Position numbers and translations under genes: made by a program
Assembly: GCA_017412445.1 (NCBI GenBank)
Contig: JAFPYA010000146.1
Coordinates: 1-13,555 of the forward strand
Reading direction: 5' to 3'
Origin: Clostridia bacterium
GTDB lineage: Bacteria; Bacillota; Clostridia; Christensenellales; Aristaeellaceae
DNA length: 13,555 bases
Part shown: positions 6,403-13,388 of the stretch, one piece after another
Layout of the letters: the number at the start of each line of letters is the position of its first letter
Numbering within the stretch: position 1 is the stretch's first letter
Notes under the pieces: generated by a model
Told to the model about the DNA's origin: nothing
Databases searched by the model: none
What the model saw: only the letters and a program-made list of their open reading frames with translations

Positions 6403-8000
6403 CAGGCCGCAATGTGATTATACGAGCCGCTGTATGCATTTTGCTTACAGCGGCTGTATTGGTTTCACCGTTTGTGTCGCTGGCCGAGGGCGTATCCTCG
6501 CAGGAAGTGTTCAAAGGCATAGTCGATTACAGCGTAAAGACCACCGGCAGCAAGGATGTTCAGGACTGGATACAAAGCGCGCTGATACCTAACGCCGGCG
6601 CGGGCGCGGAGTGGTATCTGATCTCAGCCGCGCAGGGCGGCGTTAAGGTCGACGGCGCGGCCTATGGTGCTGCGCTCACAAATACCGTCTCCGACGGCAG
6701 AAATCTGTCCTCAACGGAGCTTTTAAAGTACGCGCTGACGCTCTGCGCCCTTAAGCAGACCGATCATCCTCAGGTTCAAAGCGCCCTTGAAGGCGCCGTG
6801 GGCGCGCAGGGCGTGATGAGCTATATTTACGGGCTTCACCTTTTGAACAACGGCCTTGAAAGCCCGCGCTTTACCGCTGAGGAAGCGCTTAGTGAGCTGT
6901 TGTCCATGCGCAAGGCGGACGGCGGCTGGGCGGTGATGGGCAATTATTCCGACACCGACGTCACCGCCATGGCGCTTCAGGTGCTTGCACCCTATTATGA
7001 GAGCGACCCGCGCGTCAGGGCGGCGGCGGACGAGGCGCTTGAGTTTTTGTCCAAAAAGCAAAAGGACAGCGGCGCGTTCATAGGCTTTGGCGGGGGAGAG
7101 AACCTTGAATCCACCGCGCAGGTGCTTATCGCGCTGTGCTCGCTTAAAATCGACCCGCGCACGGACGCGCGCTTCATAAAACAGGGCAACAGCTGCTTTG
7201 ACGGGCTGCTCGCCTTCAGGCTTTCGGACGGAAGCTTCTGCCACGTGGCGGACGGCGGCTATAATTCCACCGCCACCGTACAGGCGCTGATGGCCTCGGT
7301 CAGCCTGTGGCGATACGAGCGCGGACTGAACGGCATATACATAATGAGTCCGGCGCCGGACGGCTCGATACTTGCAGGCGGCGACAGCGGGCTTTCATAT
7401 AAGCTCGTCGCCATAATCGTTGCAGCGGCGCTTGCGCTCGCGGCGGCTGTGATCCTTTATCTTTGCGGCAAGCGCAGCGTCAAAAACTTCATATTCATAC
7501 TGCTGAGCCTGGCGCTGGTTTCGGCGTTGATACTGGTAACGGATTTTCAATCCACAAAGAGCTACTACAGCGGCCAAAAGACCGAAAAGAGCGAGGCTGT
7601 CGGCAGCGTCACAATGTGCATTCGCTGCGATGTGATAGTGCCGGGGAGTGCCGATAAGGACTACGTCCCAAGGGACGGCGTGATACTCCCGGACACCGTG
7701 TTTGAGTTTGAAGAGGGCGAGACAGCCTTTGACATACTCACTCAGGCGGCGCGCGCCTACAATATTCAGCTCGACAGCCGAGGCTCATCGATATCCATGG
7801 TCTACGTCAAAGGCATCAACTACATATACGAATACGACTACGGCGAGCAGTCGGGCTGGATGTACTACGTAAACGGCATAGCGCCCAGCGTAAACTCTGG
7901 CGAATACAAGCTCAGGGACGGCGACGTGATACAGTGGATGTACTCCCGCGACATAGGCGCCGACCTCAGGGACTACATATACACCCCATCGGAAAACTGA
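6399..8000 (+). CDS. Membrane-tethered transcobalamin-like protein: alpha/alpha toroid + membrane hairpin + DUF4430
   Basis: A 533-residue exported protein. A signal peptide covers ~1-29 (core AAVCILLTAAVLVSPFV). Residues ~35-315 form an alpha/alpha-toroid of the prenyltransferase/squalene-cyclase type, with repeats such as ADGGWAVMG (173-181), QKDSGAFIGFG (221-231) and SDGSFCHVADGGYNSTATVQAL (276-297). Two membrane helices follow, ~334-356 and ~362-381, joined by a short basic loop (GKRSVKN). Residues ~400-525 are a DUF4430 domain with ETAFDILTQAARAYNI, GWMYYVNG (487-494) and YKLRDGDVIQWMYSRD. The hairpin puts both domains outside the cell. Toroid plus DUF4430 is the intrinsic-factor/transcobalamin domain pair, here with an inserted hairpin. 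Translation is coupled to the preceding gene by an ATGA overlap; EcfT starts one base after its stop. It probably hands the ligand to the transporter. Confidence 0.85.
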   Translation: MTGRNVIIRAAVCILLTAAVLVSPFVSLAEGVSSQEVFKGIVDYSVKTTGSKDVQDWIQSALIPNAGAGAEWYLISAAQGGVKVDGAAYGAALTNTVSDGRNLSSTELLKYALTLCALKQTDHPQVQSALEGAVGAQGVMSYIYGLHLLNNGLESPRFTAEEALSELLSMRKADGGWAVMGNYSDTDVTAMALQVLAPYYESDPRVRAAADEALEFLSKKQKDSGAFIGFGGGENLESTAQVLIALCSLKIDPRTDARFIKQGNSCFDGLLAFRLSDGSFCHVADGGYNSTATVQALMASVSLWRYERGLNGIYIMSPAPDGSILAGGDSGLSYKLVAIIVAAALALAAAVILYLCGKRSVKNFIFILLSLALVSALILVTDFQSTKSYYSGQKTEKSEAVGSVTMCIRCDVIVPGSADKDYVPRDGVILPDTVFEFEEGETAFDILTQAARAYNIQLDSRGSSISMVYVKGINYIYEYDYGEQSGWMYYVNGIAPSVNSGEYKLRDGDVIQWMYSRDIGADLRDYIYTPSEN

Positions 8001-8001
8001 C

Positions 8002-8880
8002 ATGAAAGCGCTCGATTCATTCAATCCCCTCGCGGTGTTCGTCTATTTCATGGCGAGCGCGGGCATCGCTATGTTCAGCATGGACCCGGTGATACTGCTT
8101 TTGTCCATGCTGGGCGCGGTCACGCTCTTCGTAATACGCCGCGAAGGCAGGCAGACGGGCACGCACCTGTTCAGCCTGTTTCTGTTTTTGACGCTTACGG
8201 TCATTAACCCCCTGTTTCAGCATAACGGCAGGACGGTGCTGTTCGTACTCAACGACAACCCCATTACCCTCGAGGCACTGCTCTACGGCGCGGACGCGGC
8301 GGCGATGGTGGTCTCAGTATTGTACTGGTTCCGCTCCTTTTCAAGCATAATAACCAGCGACAAGCTGCTGTATCTGTTTGGCCTGCTGTCGCCCAAGCCC
8401 GCGCTTATGATAAGCATGGCGTTAAGGTTTGTGCCGCTGTTTCGCATGCAGGCGAAGCGCACTGACATGGCGCAAAGGGCGCTTGGCAAATACAAGGAGG
8501 ACAACGCCATAGACTTCATTCGCATGAAGCTGAGCGTGTTTTCGATAATGGTGAGTTGGGCGCTTGAAAACGGCATAATCACCGCGGACAGCATGGCGGC
8601 GCGCGGCTACGGCACGGGCAGGCGCACCTGCTTTTCGCCCTATAAATTCAGGCCGCAGGACGCGCTTTTGCTGGGGCTGTCGCTCATGCTTGCGGGCGCG
8701 GTGGGCGCGGCTATGGCGCTCGGCGGCCTTGAATTTGCGTTTTACCCGACGGTGAGCAAAATTTCGCCTGATTTCCTGAGGCTTGCCGCCTATATCGCAT
8801 ACGCGCTTTTATCGTTTCTTCCCGCCACTATTGAAATCGGAGACGCTCTCAAATGGCAATACTTGAGATCAAGGATTTAA
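8002..8880 (+). CDS. ecfT: ECF transporter transmembrane coupling subunit EcfT
   Basis: A 292-residue integral membrane protein that links the ATPases to the substrate-binding S component of an energy-coupling-factor importer. Hydrophobic segments are seen at about 8-25, 28-45, 55-73, 97-118, 221-242 and 259-276. Between them is the cytoplasmic coupling region (~130-215). It contains LRFVPLF (141-147) and the two short arginine motifs that dock on the ATPases: QRALG (158-162) and AARGYG (199-204). The latter matches the diagnostic Ala-Arg-Gly motif. The start lies one base after the preceding stop with only a weak GGAAAA ribosome site, so translation is probably coupled. The end overlaps the ATPase gene by 28 nt. 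Confidence 0.93.
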   Translation: MKALDSFNPLAVFVYFMASAGIAMFSMDPVILLLSMLGAVTLFVIRREGRQTGTHLFSLFLFLTLTVINPLFQHNGRTVLFVLNDNPITLEALLYGADAAAMVVSVLYWFRSFSSIITSDKLLYLFGLLSPKPALMISMALRFVPLFRMQAKRTDMAQRALGKYKEDNAIDFIRMKLSVFSIMVSWALENGIITADSMAARGYGTGRRTCFSPYKFRPQDALLLGLSLMLAGAVGAAMALGGLEFAFYPTVSKISPDFLRLAAYIAYALLSFLPATIEIGDALKWQYLRSRI

Positions 8881-10475
8881 GCTTCACATATCCAAAGCAA
8901 GGCATAAGTGCGCTTTCGGGCGTGAGCTTTGAAATAGAAAAGGGCGACTTTGCCCTGCTTTGCGGCGCAACGGGCAGCGGCAAAAGCACGCTTATGCGCC
9001 TTTTGAAGCGCGAGATAAGGCCGCTTGGCGAGCTCAAGGGCGAGGTGCGCTTTGAAGGCAAGAGCATAGACGAGCTGAGCGAGCGCGACAGCGCCTTTCG
9101 CGTGGGCTTTGTGACCCAAAAGCCCGAGCAGCAGACTGTGACCGACAAGGTGTGGCACGAATTGGCCTTCGGCCTCGAAAATCTGGGGCTCAGGAGCGAC
9201 GAGATCCGCAGGCGCGTGGCTGAAATGGCCTGCTTTTTCGGCATAGAGGGCTGGTTTGACAAAAAGGTGAGCGAGTTGTCGGGCGGGCAAAAGCAATTGC
9301 TCAACCTCGCCTCGGTCATGGTGATGCAGCCGGACGTGCTTCTGCTTGACGAGCCCACCGCGCAGCTCGACCCGATTGCGGCCTCTGAATTCATTGCCAC
9401 GGTGGTCAAGCTGAACCGGGAGCTCTCGCTGACGGTGCTTATGATAGAGCATCGCCTCGAAGAGGCTTTGCCCGTGTGCGATAAGCTGATTTTTCTCAAA
9501 GACGGCGCGCTCTACGCATTCGGGGAGATGCGCTCCTGTGTCAAAAGCATAATGCGCGACAGTGAGTTTTTGAACTATCTGCCCGCCGCGGTCAGGATTT
9601 TTGCCGCCGTGGAGCACGGCTCCGCCTGTCCCGTGACCGTAAACGAGGGACGCAAATATATCGAGGCGGGCTTTGACGACAGCATAAAGTCGCTGCCGGA
9701 GAGGGAAACGCCCGCTCACGGAAGCACGGCGCTTGAATTCAAGGACGTGTGGTTCAGGTACGAGCGCAATTCGGGCGACGTACTCAGAGGACTCAGCTTT
9801 ACGCTTTGGGAGGGCGAGATACTCTGCGTGCTGGGCGGCAACGGCTCGGGCAAGAGCACTATGCTCGCGTGCGCGGCGGGTCTGCACAAGCCCTACAGCG
9901 GCCGCATAAACGTATTTGGCAAAAGAATAAAGGACTACAAAAATCAGATGCTGTACAAAAATTGCCTCGCGCTTATGCCGCAGGACGTGCAGACGGTGTT
10001 TTTGAGAAACAGCGTGAGGGAGGAACTTGAGGACTGCGACATAAGCGCCCTGCCCTTCGACCTTGCGCCATATTACGACATGCACCCCTACGACCTTTCG
10101 GGCGGGCAGCAGCAGCTGCTGGCACTGGCAAAGGTGCTCAGCTGCAAGCCCCGCCTGCTCATGCTGGATGAGCCCACAAAGGGGCTCGACGCCAACACTA
10201 AGGCGGAATTTGCGGCCATAATCAGAAAGCTCAAGGCCGCGGGCGTAACGATACTCTGCGTGACCCACGATGTGGAGTTCGCTTCGCAGCTTGCCGACAG
10301 GGCGGCCATGTTTTTCCTTGGCGAAATCACCTCCTGCGATGAGACGAGGCGCTTTTTTGCCGCCAACAGCTTTTATACCACATCGGTCAGCCGCATGACC
10401 CGCGGGCGCTATGAAAACGCCGTGACCGTTGAAGACGCGGTCGCGCTCTTAAAGCTCAACGGGGTGCGCAAATGA
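8853..10475 (+). CDS. Fused double ABC ATPase of the ECF transporter (EcfA-EcfA')
   Basis: A 540-residue protein holding both nucleotide-binding domains of the ECF module in one chain. Domain 1: Walker A GATGSGKST (38-46), Q-loop Gln89, signature LSGGQKQ (142-148), Walker B LLLDEP with catalytic Glu167, and H-loop His200. Domain 2: Walker A GGNGSGKST (328-336), Q-loop Gln377, signature LSGGQQQ (415-421), Walker B LLMLDEP with Glu440, and His472. All ATPase residues are intact in both halves. The stretch between Q-loop and signature in domain 2 is about 15 residues shorter than in domain 1, as I recall for other Firmicutes fusions of this kind. The linker is ~225-292. The gene starts inside ecfT after a GGAGA ribosome site (8840-8844) and its stop overlaps the S-component start (ATGA). 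Confidence 0.94.
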   Translation: MAILEIKDLSFTYPKQGISALSGVSFEIEKGDFALLCGATGSGKSTLMRLLKREIRPLGELKGEVRFEGKSIDELSERDSAFRVGFVTQKPEQQTVTDKVWHELAFGLENLGLRSDEIRRRVAEMACFFGIEGWFDKKVSELSGGQKQLLNLASVMVMQPDVLLLDEPTAQLDPIAASEFIATVVKLNRELSLTVLMIEHRLEEALPVCDKLIFLKDGALYAFGEMRSCVKSIMRDSEFLNYLPAAVRIFAAVEHGSACPVTVNEGRKYIEAGFDDSIKSLPERETPAHGSTALEFKDVWFRYERNSGDVLRGLSFTLWEGEILCVLGGNGSGKSTMLACAAGLHKPYSGRINVFGKRIKDYKNQMLYKNCLALMPQDVQTVFLRNSVREELEDCDISALPFDLAPYYDMHPYDLSGGQQQLLALAKVLSCKPRLLMLDEPTKGLDANTKAEFAAIIRKLKAAGVTILCVTHDVEFASQLADRAAMFFLGEITSCDETRRFFAANSFYTTSVSRMTRGRYENAVTVEDAVALLKLNGVRK

Positions 10476-11158
10476 AGCCCATAAGGAACGAAAAGCTCAG
10501 GCGCACGGTGCGCTATCTCGTGCCCTTTGTGCTGGCGCCGGGCTTCGTGGCGCTCGGCATAACCGTGTTTCACGAAAAGCGCTACGCGTTTATCTCTTTG
10601 TGCATAGCGGTCTCGGCGGTGGCGCTGTTCGCAACGGGCTTTGACAAAAAGCGCACGGGCTCAAGGCGGCTCGTGATAGTCTCGGTGCTAACCGCGCTGT
10701 CGATCGTCGGGCGCTTTATACCAATATTCAAGCCCGTGACCGCTTTGACCGTTTTGACAGGCATGTATCTGGGCGCGGAATCGGGGTTTTTGGCCGGGTC
10801 GCTCACGGCGGTGCTGTCCAACTTCTACTTTGGGCAAGGGCCGTGGACGCCGTTTCAGATGCTGTCGTGGGGTCTGCTGGGCTTTTTGGCGGGCATACTC
10901 GCCGAGCCGCTCAAGCGCAGCCGCGTGCTTCTGTTCATATACGGCATAATCGCGGGCGCGCTGTATTCGTTCATAATGGACGTGTGGACGGTGGTGTGGT
11001 ATAACGGCGATTTTTCAATAAAGCTGTACCTCGCCGCGCTGGTCTCGGCGATACCGTACACGGTCTCCTACGTCGTTTCAAACGTGGTGTTTTTGTGGGT
11101 GTTCGCAAAACCCTTCGGCGAAAAGCTGACGCGCATGCACATAAAATACGGCATTTAA
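10472..11158 (+). CDS. ECF transporter S component (substrate-binding membrane subunit)
   Basis: A 228-residue very hydrophobic protein that completes the ECF importer. Membrane segments are seen at about 16-33, 38-57, 66-85, 88-117, 126-146, 151-177 and 184-212. The core RFIPIFKPVTALTVLTGMYL (81-100), followed by GAESGFLAGSLTAVLSNFYFG and QGPWTPFQMLSWGLLGFLAG, is typical of ECF S components, where the loop after the first core helix closes over the ligand. The two helices before residue 60 appear to be an addition to the six-helix core. The start forms an ATGA overlap with the ATPase stop. I cannot assign the substrate from sequence. The neighbouring DUF4430/toroid proteins favour a corrinoid or other tetrapyrrole such as heme; CbrT/CblT-type cobalamin components are the families to compare. 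Confidence 0.88.
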   Translation: MKPIRNEKLRRTVRYLVPFVLAPGFVALGITVFHEKRYAFISLCIAVSAVALFATGFDKKRTGSRRLVIVSVLTALSIVGRFIPIFKPVTALTVLTGMYLGAESGFLAGSLTAVLSNFYFGQGPWTPFQMLSWGLLGFLAGILAEPLKRSRVLLFIYGIIAGALYSFIMDVWTVVWYNGDFSIKLYLAALVSAIPYTVSYVVSNVVFLWVFAKPFGEKLTRMHIKYGI

Positions 11159-11258
11159 TCGCGTAAAAGCAGATGGCAAAAATTTCAAAAAGCGCAGCCG
11201 GCGGCTTCTGACGCACGTATAACAATGTGAAACAGATTAAAAAATACGGAGGCAGTAA

Positions 11259-11906
11259 ATGAAAAGAATGCTGTGGGCGCTTATGACCCTTTGTCTCGTG
11301 ATTGCGCTTTTCGGCGCTGCGGCGGAAAAAACCGGCGAAGCTGCTTTTGAAGCGTTCAGCTACGTGCACGATCCGCGCCAGAATCCCTCCGCCATGGCGG
11401 ACATCGTTGAGGATCCTGATGCCGTATACGGCTTCAGGCCGAGCAGCGAGGGCAGCCTTAAGCAGTACGCCGATATGGACTGGAGCGACCCCGAGCTCGT
11501 CGAGGCGGGCAGACAGGACAGGCTCGCCTACCATGAGAGCATAGAGGAAATGTACAAAATGCTCGTGGAAATGAAGGGCGAGGGCAAGACTACCGAGGAA
11601 ATCGCGCGCGCCGTAAGCACAAAGCGCAACGAGATCCGCCTCGCCGCTTACGCGGACGACCCGGAGGGTCTCGAAAGGGTGAAGGCGCGCAACCTTGAAA
11701 AGTACGGCCACGAGGACGGCCCTCAGCCGGACGAGCTGTTTGAAGAATACGGCTCTTGGCAGCGCGTGCTGGAGAAGGCCTTCAGCACCAACTCGGGCAT
11801 GGACGCCTGCCTCGGCCTGTATGACGATTACTTCGAGCTCTATATAGCGGCGGGGCAGGTCTCCGCCGAGGGCTACGAGCCGGATTATTCCGAGGCAGCC
11901 GAGTGA
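11259..11906 (+). CDS. Exported protein of unknown function
   Basis: A 215-residue protein I cannot assign to a named family. A signal peptide covers about residues 1-22 (KRMLWALMTLCLVIALFGAAA); there is no lipobox. The mature part is acidic and mostly helical. It opens with FSYVHDPRQNPSAMADIV and DAVYGFRPS, then a charged helical stretch (residues ~80-130) and a final segment rich in Glu, Asp and Tyr. Only two cysteines are present, at residues 12 and 192. The start follows a GGAGG ribosome site by six bases. It lies 100 nt after the S component, without a clear promoter or terminator in between, so it may be read through from the ECF operon. A hairpin terminator follows it. Whether it contributes to ligand uptake is unknown. 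Confidence 0.75.
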   Translation: MKRMLWALMTLCLVIALFGAAAEKTGEAAFEAFSYVHDPRQNPSAMADIVEDPDAVYGFRPSSEGSLKQYADMDWSDPELVEAGRQDRLAYHESIEEMYKMLVEMKGEGKTTEEIARAVSTKRNEIRLAAYADDPEGLERVKARNLEKYGHEDGPQPDELFEEYGSWQRVLEKAFSTNSGMDACLGLYDDYFELYIAAGQVSAEGYEPDYSEAAE

Positions 11907-11924
11907 CGCGGCTTTTACAAAAAC

Positions 11925-11957
11925 GGGAGGCGACTTAAGCTGAGGCTGCCTCCCTTT
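11925..11957 (+). terminator. Probable terminator hairpin after the exported protein gene
   Basis: GGGAGGC (11925-11931) pairs with GCCTCCC (11948-11954), with a small inner AGC-TGAG-GCT hairpin stacked against it. The T tract that follows is short and interrupted (TTTGCGTTT), so termination may be incomplete. Confidence 0.6.
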
Positions 11958-12016
11958 GCGTTTCAATACTTCGCATCAACTCAACCGACAGGCGACAGAA
12001 CTCGAAATCTGCGTTA

Positions 12017-12045
12017 TTGAATCTGGCCTGCCGGCTCAGTATAAT
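12017..12045 (+). promoter_or_regulatory. Promoter of the XRE/TPR regulator gene
   Basis: TTGAAT (12017-12022) and a perfect TATAAT (12040-12045) are separated by the optimal 17 nt. Transcription would start near 12052, about 29 nt before the ATG at 12081, just leaving room for the GGGAGGT ribosome site (12068-12074). Confidence 0.8.
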
Positions 12046-12080
12046 AAGCCCGTAAGCAAAGAGCTTCGGGAGGTAATAAT

Positions 12081-13115
12081 ATGGAATTGGGAAAGAAAAT
12101 CAGACAGCTGCGCTTCAGAGCTGGTCTTACACAGGAGCAATTGGCGGAGAAGCTGGGCATAGGTGCCCAGTCCGTTTCCAAGTGGGAAAACGCCGTGGCC
12201 ATGCCGGACATAAGCGCGCTTCCTCTTTTGGCGGAGATATTCGGCGTCAGCATAGACGACCTGTTTGATCTCACCAGCGAACAGCGCCTGAACCGCATTG
12301 AAAACAGCCTCGATATCACCGATGAGCTTCCGCAGGAGCTCTTCAAGGAATACGAGGACTTCCTCAAGGCACAGCTTAAAGACGAACAAAACGGGCAGCG
12401 TGCGACAAGCCTTATCGCCTATCTCTACTGGCACCGCATGAATTCCTGCGCCGCGAAGGCGGCCAGATACGCAAAGGACGCGATACGCACTGCCCCCGAG
12501 GTAAAGGACTGCCAGTGGATACTCAATAAGGCGGAGGGGCACGCGGTCTGGGACTGGAACATGTCCAACCACACCAGGGCTATCAACTTCTGGCGCGGCG
12601 TCGTCGAAGAAAATCCCGGGGTGCGCCTGCCGTACATGTACCTTATCGACAACCTGCTCGCCGATCACCGCGCTGACGAGGCGGAAAAGTATCTGGAAAG
12701 GGCAAGCCGCCTTCCGAACGCAAGAAACACTATGGATCAGGTCTACCGCGCGCACATCGCGCTTGCGCGTTTCGACGAAAAGACGGCCGACAAGCTCATT
12801 GAAGACCTCGTTTCGGCTCACCCGGAGGATGACGGCTGCCTGTTTGAGGCCGCCCAGTATTACGCGGAAAAATGCGATTACGCCAAGGCCATCGACCTCT
12901 ACGAGCGTTCCTTTGAGAAGGATGAGCGCAGGCCGCGCTTCTGCGACGCGTTGATGGCCATAGCGGACATATACGAGATAATGGGTTCATACGCCAAAGC
13001 CGCCCAAACCTACGATCGCATGATCGAGCTTCTGGAAAAGGAATGGGGGCTCACGGAGGACACTCAATTGGCTGAGGCCAAAAAGGAAAAGGCGCGCCTG
13101 CTTGAAAAGGCGTGA
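12081..13115 (+). CDS. XRE-family HTH regulator with C-terminal TPR-like repeats
   Basis: A 344-residue cytoplasmic protein. Residues ~4-62 are a Cro/C1-type helix-turn-helix DNA-binding domain (IRQLRFRAGLTQEQLAEKLG, then QSVSKWENAVAMPDISALPLLAEIF, then DDLFDL). Residues ~95-340 are helical repeats of TPR type, clearest at YAEKCDYAKAIDLYERSF and AIADIYEIMGSYAKAAQTYDRMIELL. This layout fits regulators whose repeat domain binds a partner protein or peptide, but many such proteins in Clostridia have no known ligand. The start is set by a strong GGGAGGT ribosome site six bases upstream and a near-consensus promoter. It stands alone between two terminators, so its targets, including possibly the ECF operon, cannot be read from position. 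Confidence 0.87.
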   Translation: MELGKKIRQLRFRAGLTQEQLAEKLGIGAQSVSKWENAVAMPDISALPLLAEIFGVSIDDLFDLTSEQRLNRIENSLDITDELPQELFKEYEDFLKAQLKDEQNGQRATSLIAYLYWHRMNSCAAKAARYAKDAIRTAPEVKDCQWILNKAEGHAVWDWNMSNHTRAINFWRGVVEENPGVRLPYMYLIDNLLADHRADEAEKYLERASRLPNARNTMDQVYRAHIALARFDEKTADKLIEDLVSAHPEDDGCLFEAAQYYAEKCDYAKAIDLYERSFEKDERRPRFCDALMAIADIYEIMGSYAKAAQTYDRMIELLEKEWGLTEDTQLAEAKKEKARLLEKA

Positions 13116-13138
13116 CCGAAAAAGGCCTGAACAATACT

Positions 13139-13167
13139 TGCGGCGGGGAGCAATCCCCGCCGCATTT
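13139..13167 (+). terminator. Strong hairpin terminator after the XRE/TPR gene
   Basis: A perfect 11-bp GC-rich stem (13139-13149 with 13154-13164) carries a GCAA tetraloop (13150-13153) and is followed by TTT, then a mixed stretch and a later T run at 13181-13186. It lies 23 nt after the stop codon at 13115. Confidence 0.75.
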
Positions 13168-13296
13168 CGTCTGTTGCAGTTTTTTGGCCGCTTTTCGTAA
13201 ATCCGCCTGTCTTCGTTCGGGAAGACGTTGAAAATGCCCTTTTTGGAGTTATCCCGTTAGGCCTGTTTTTTCGCAGGTGATTTTTTTGCCAAACGC

Positions 13297-13325
13297 TTGC
13301 AATGTCATATTTAATCTGATATAAT
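13297..13325 (+). promoter_or_regulatory. Promoter of the last, partial gene
   Basis: TTGCAA (13297-13302) and a perfect TATAAT (13320-13325) have 17 nt between them. The -35 is preceded by an A/T-rich stretch (TTTTTTT at 13281-13287). The predicted transcript has a leader of about 57 nt before the ATG at 13389. Confidence 0.78.
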
Positions 13326-13388
13326 CGATTTGTTAAGGTTTCATTAATGAAAGCTTATGAAAACGATAAAAAGCGGGAGGGGAAATCA

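Noticed and set aside
8877..10268. 463-codon minus-strand open frame opposite the ATPase gene
   Set aside because: The opposite strand encodes two complete ABC ATPase domains; the antisense product shows only compositional bias.
11159..11258. Promoter at TATAAC (11218-11223)
   Set aside because: No acceptable -35 lies 16-18 nt upstream, so I do not call a promoter here.
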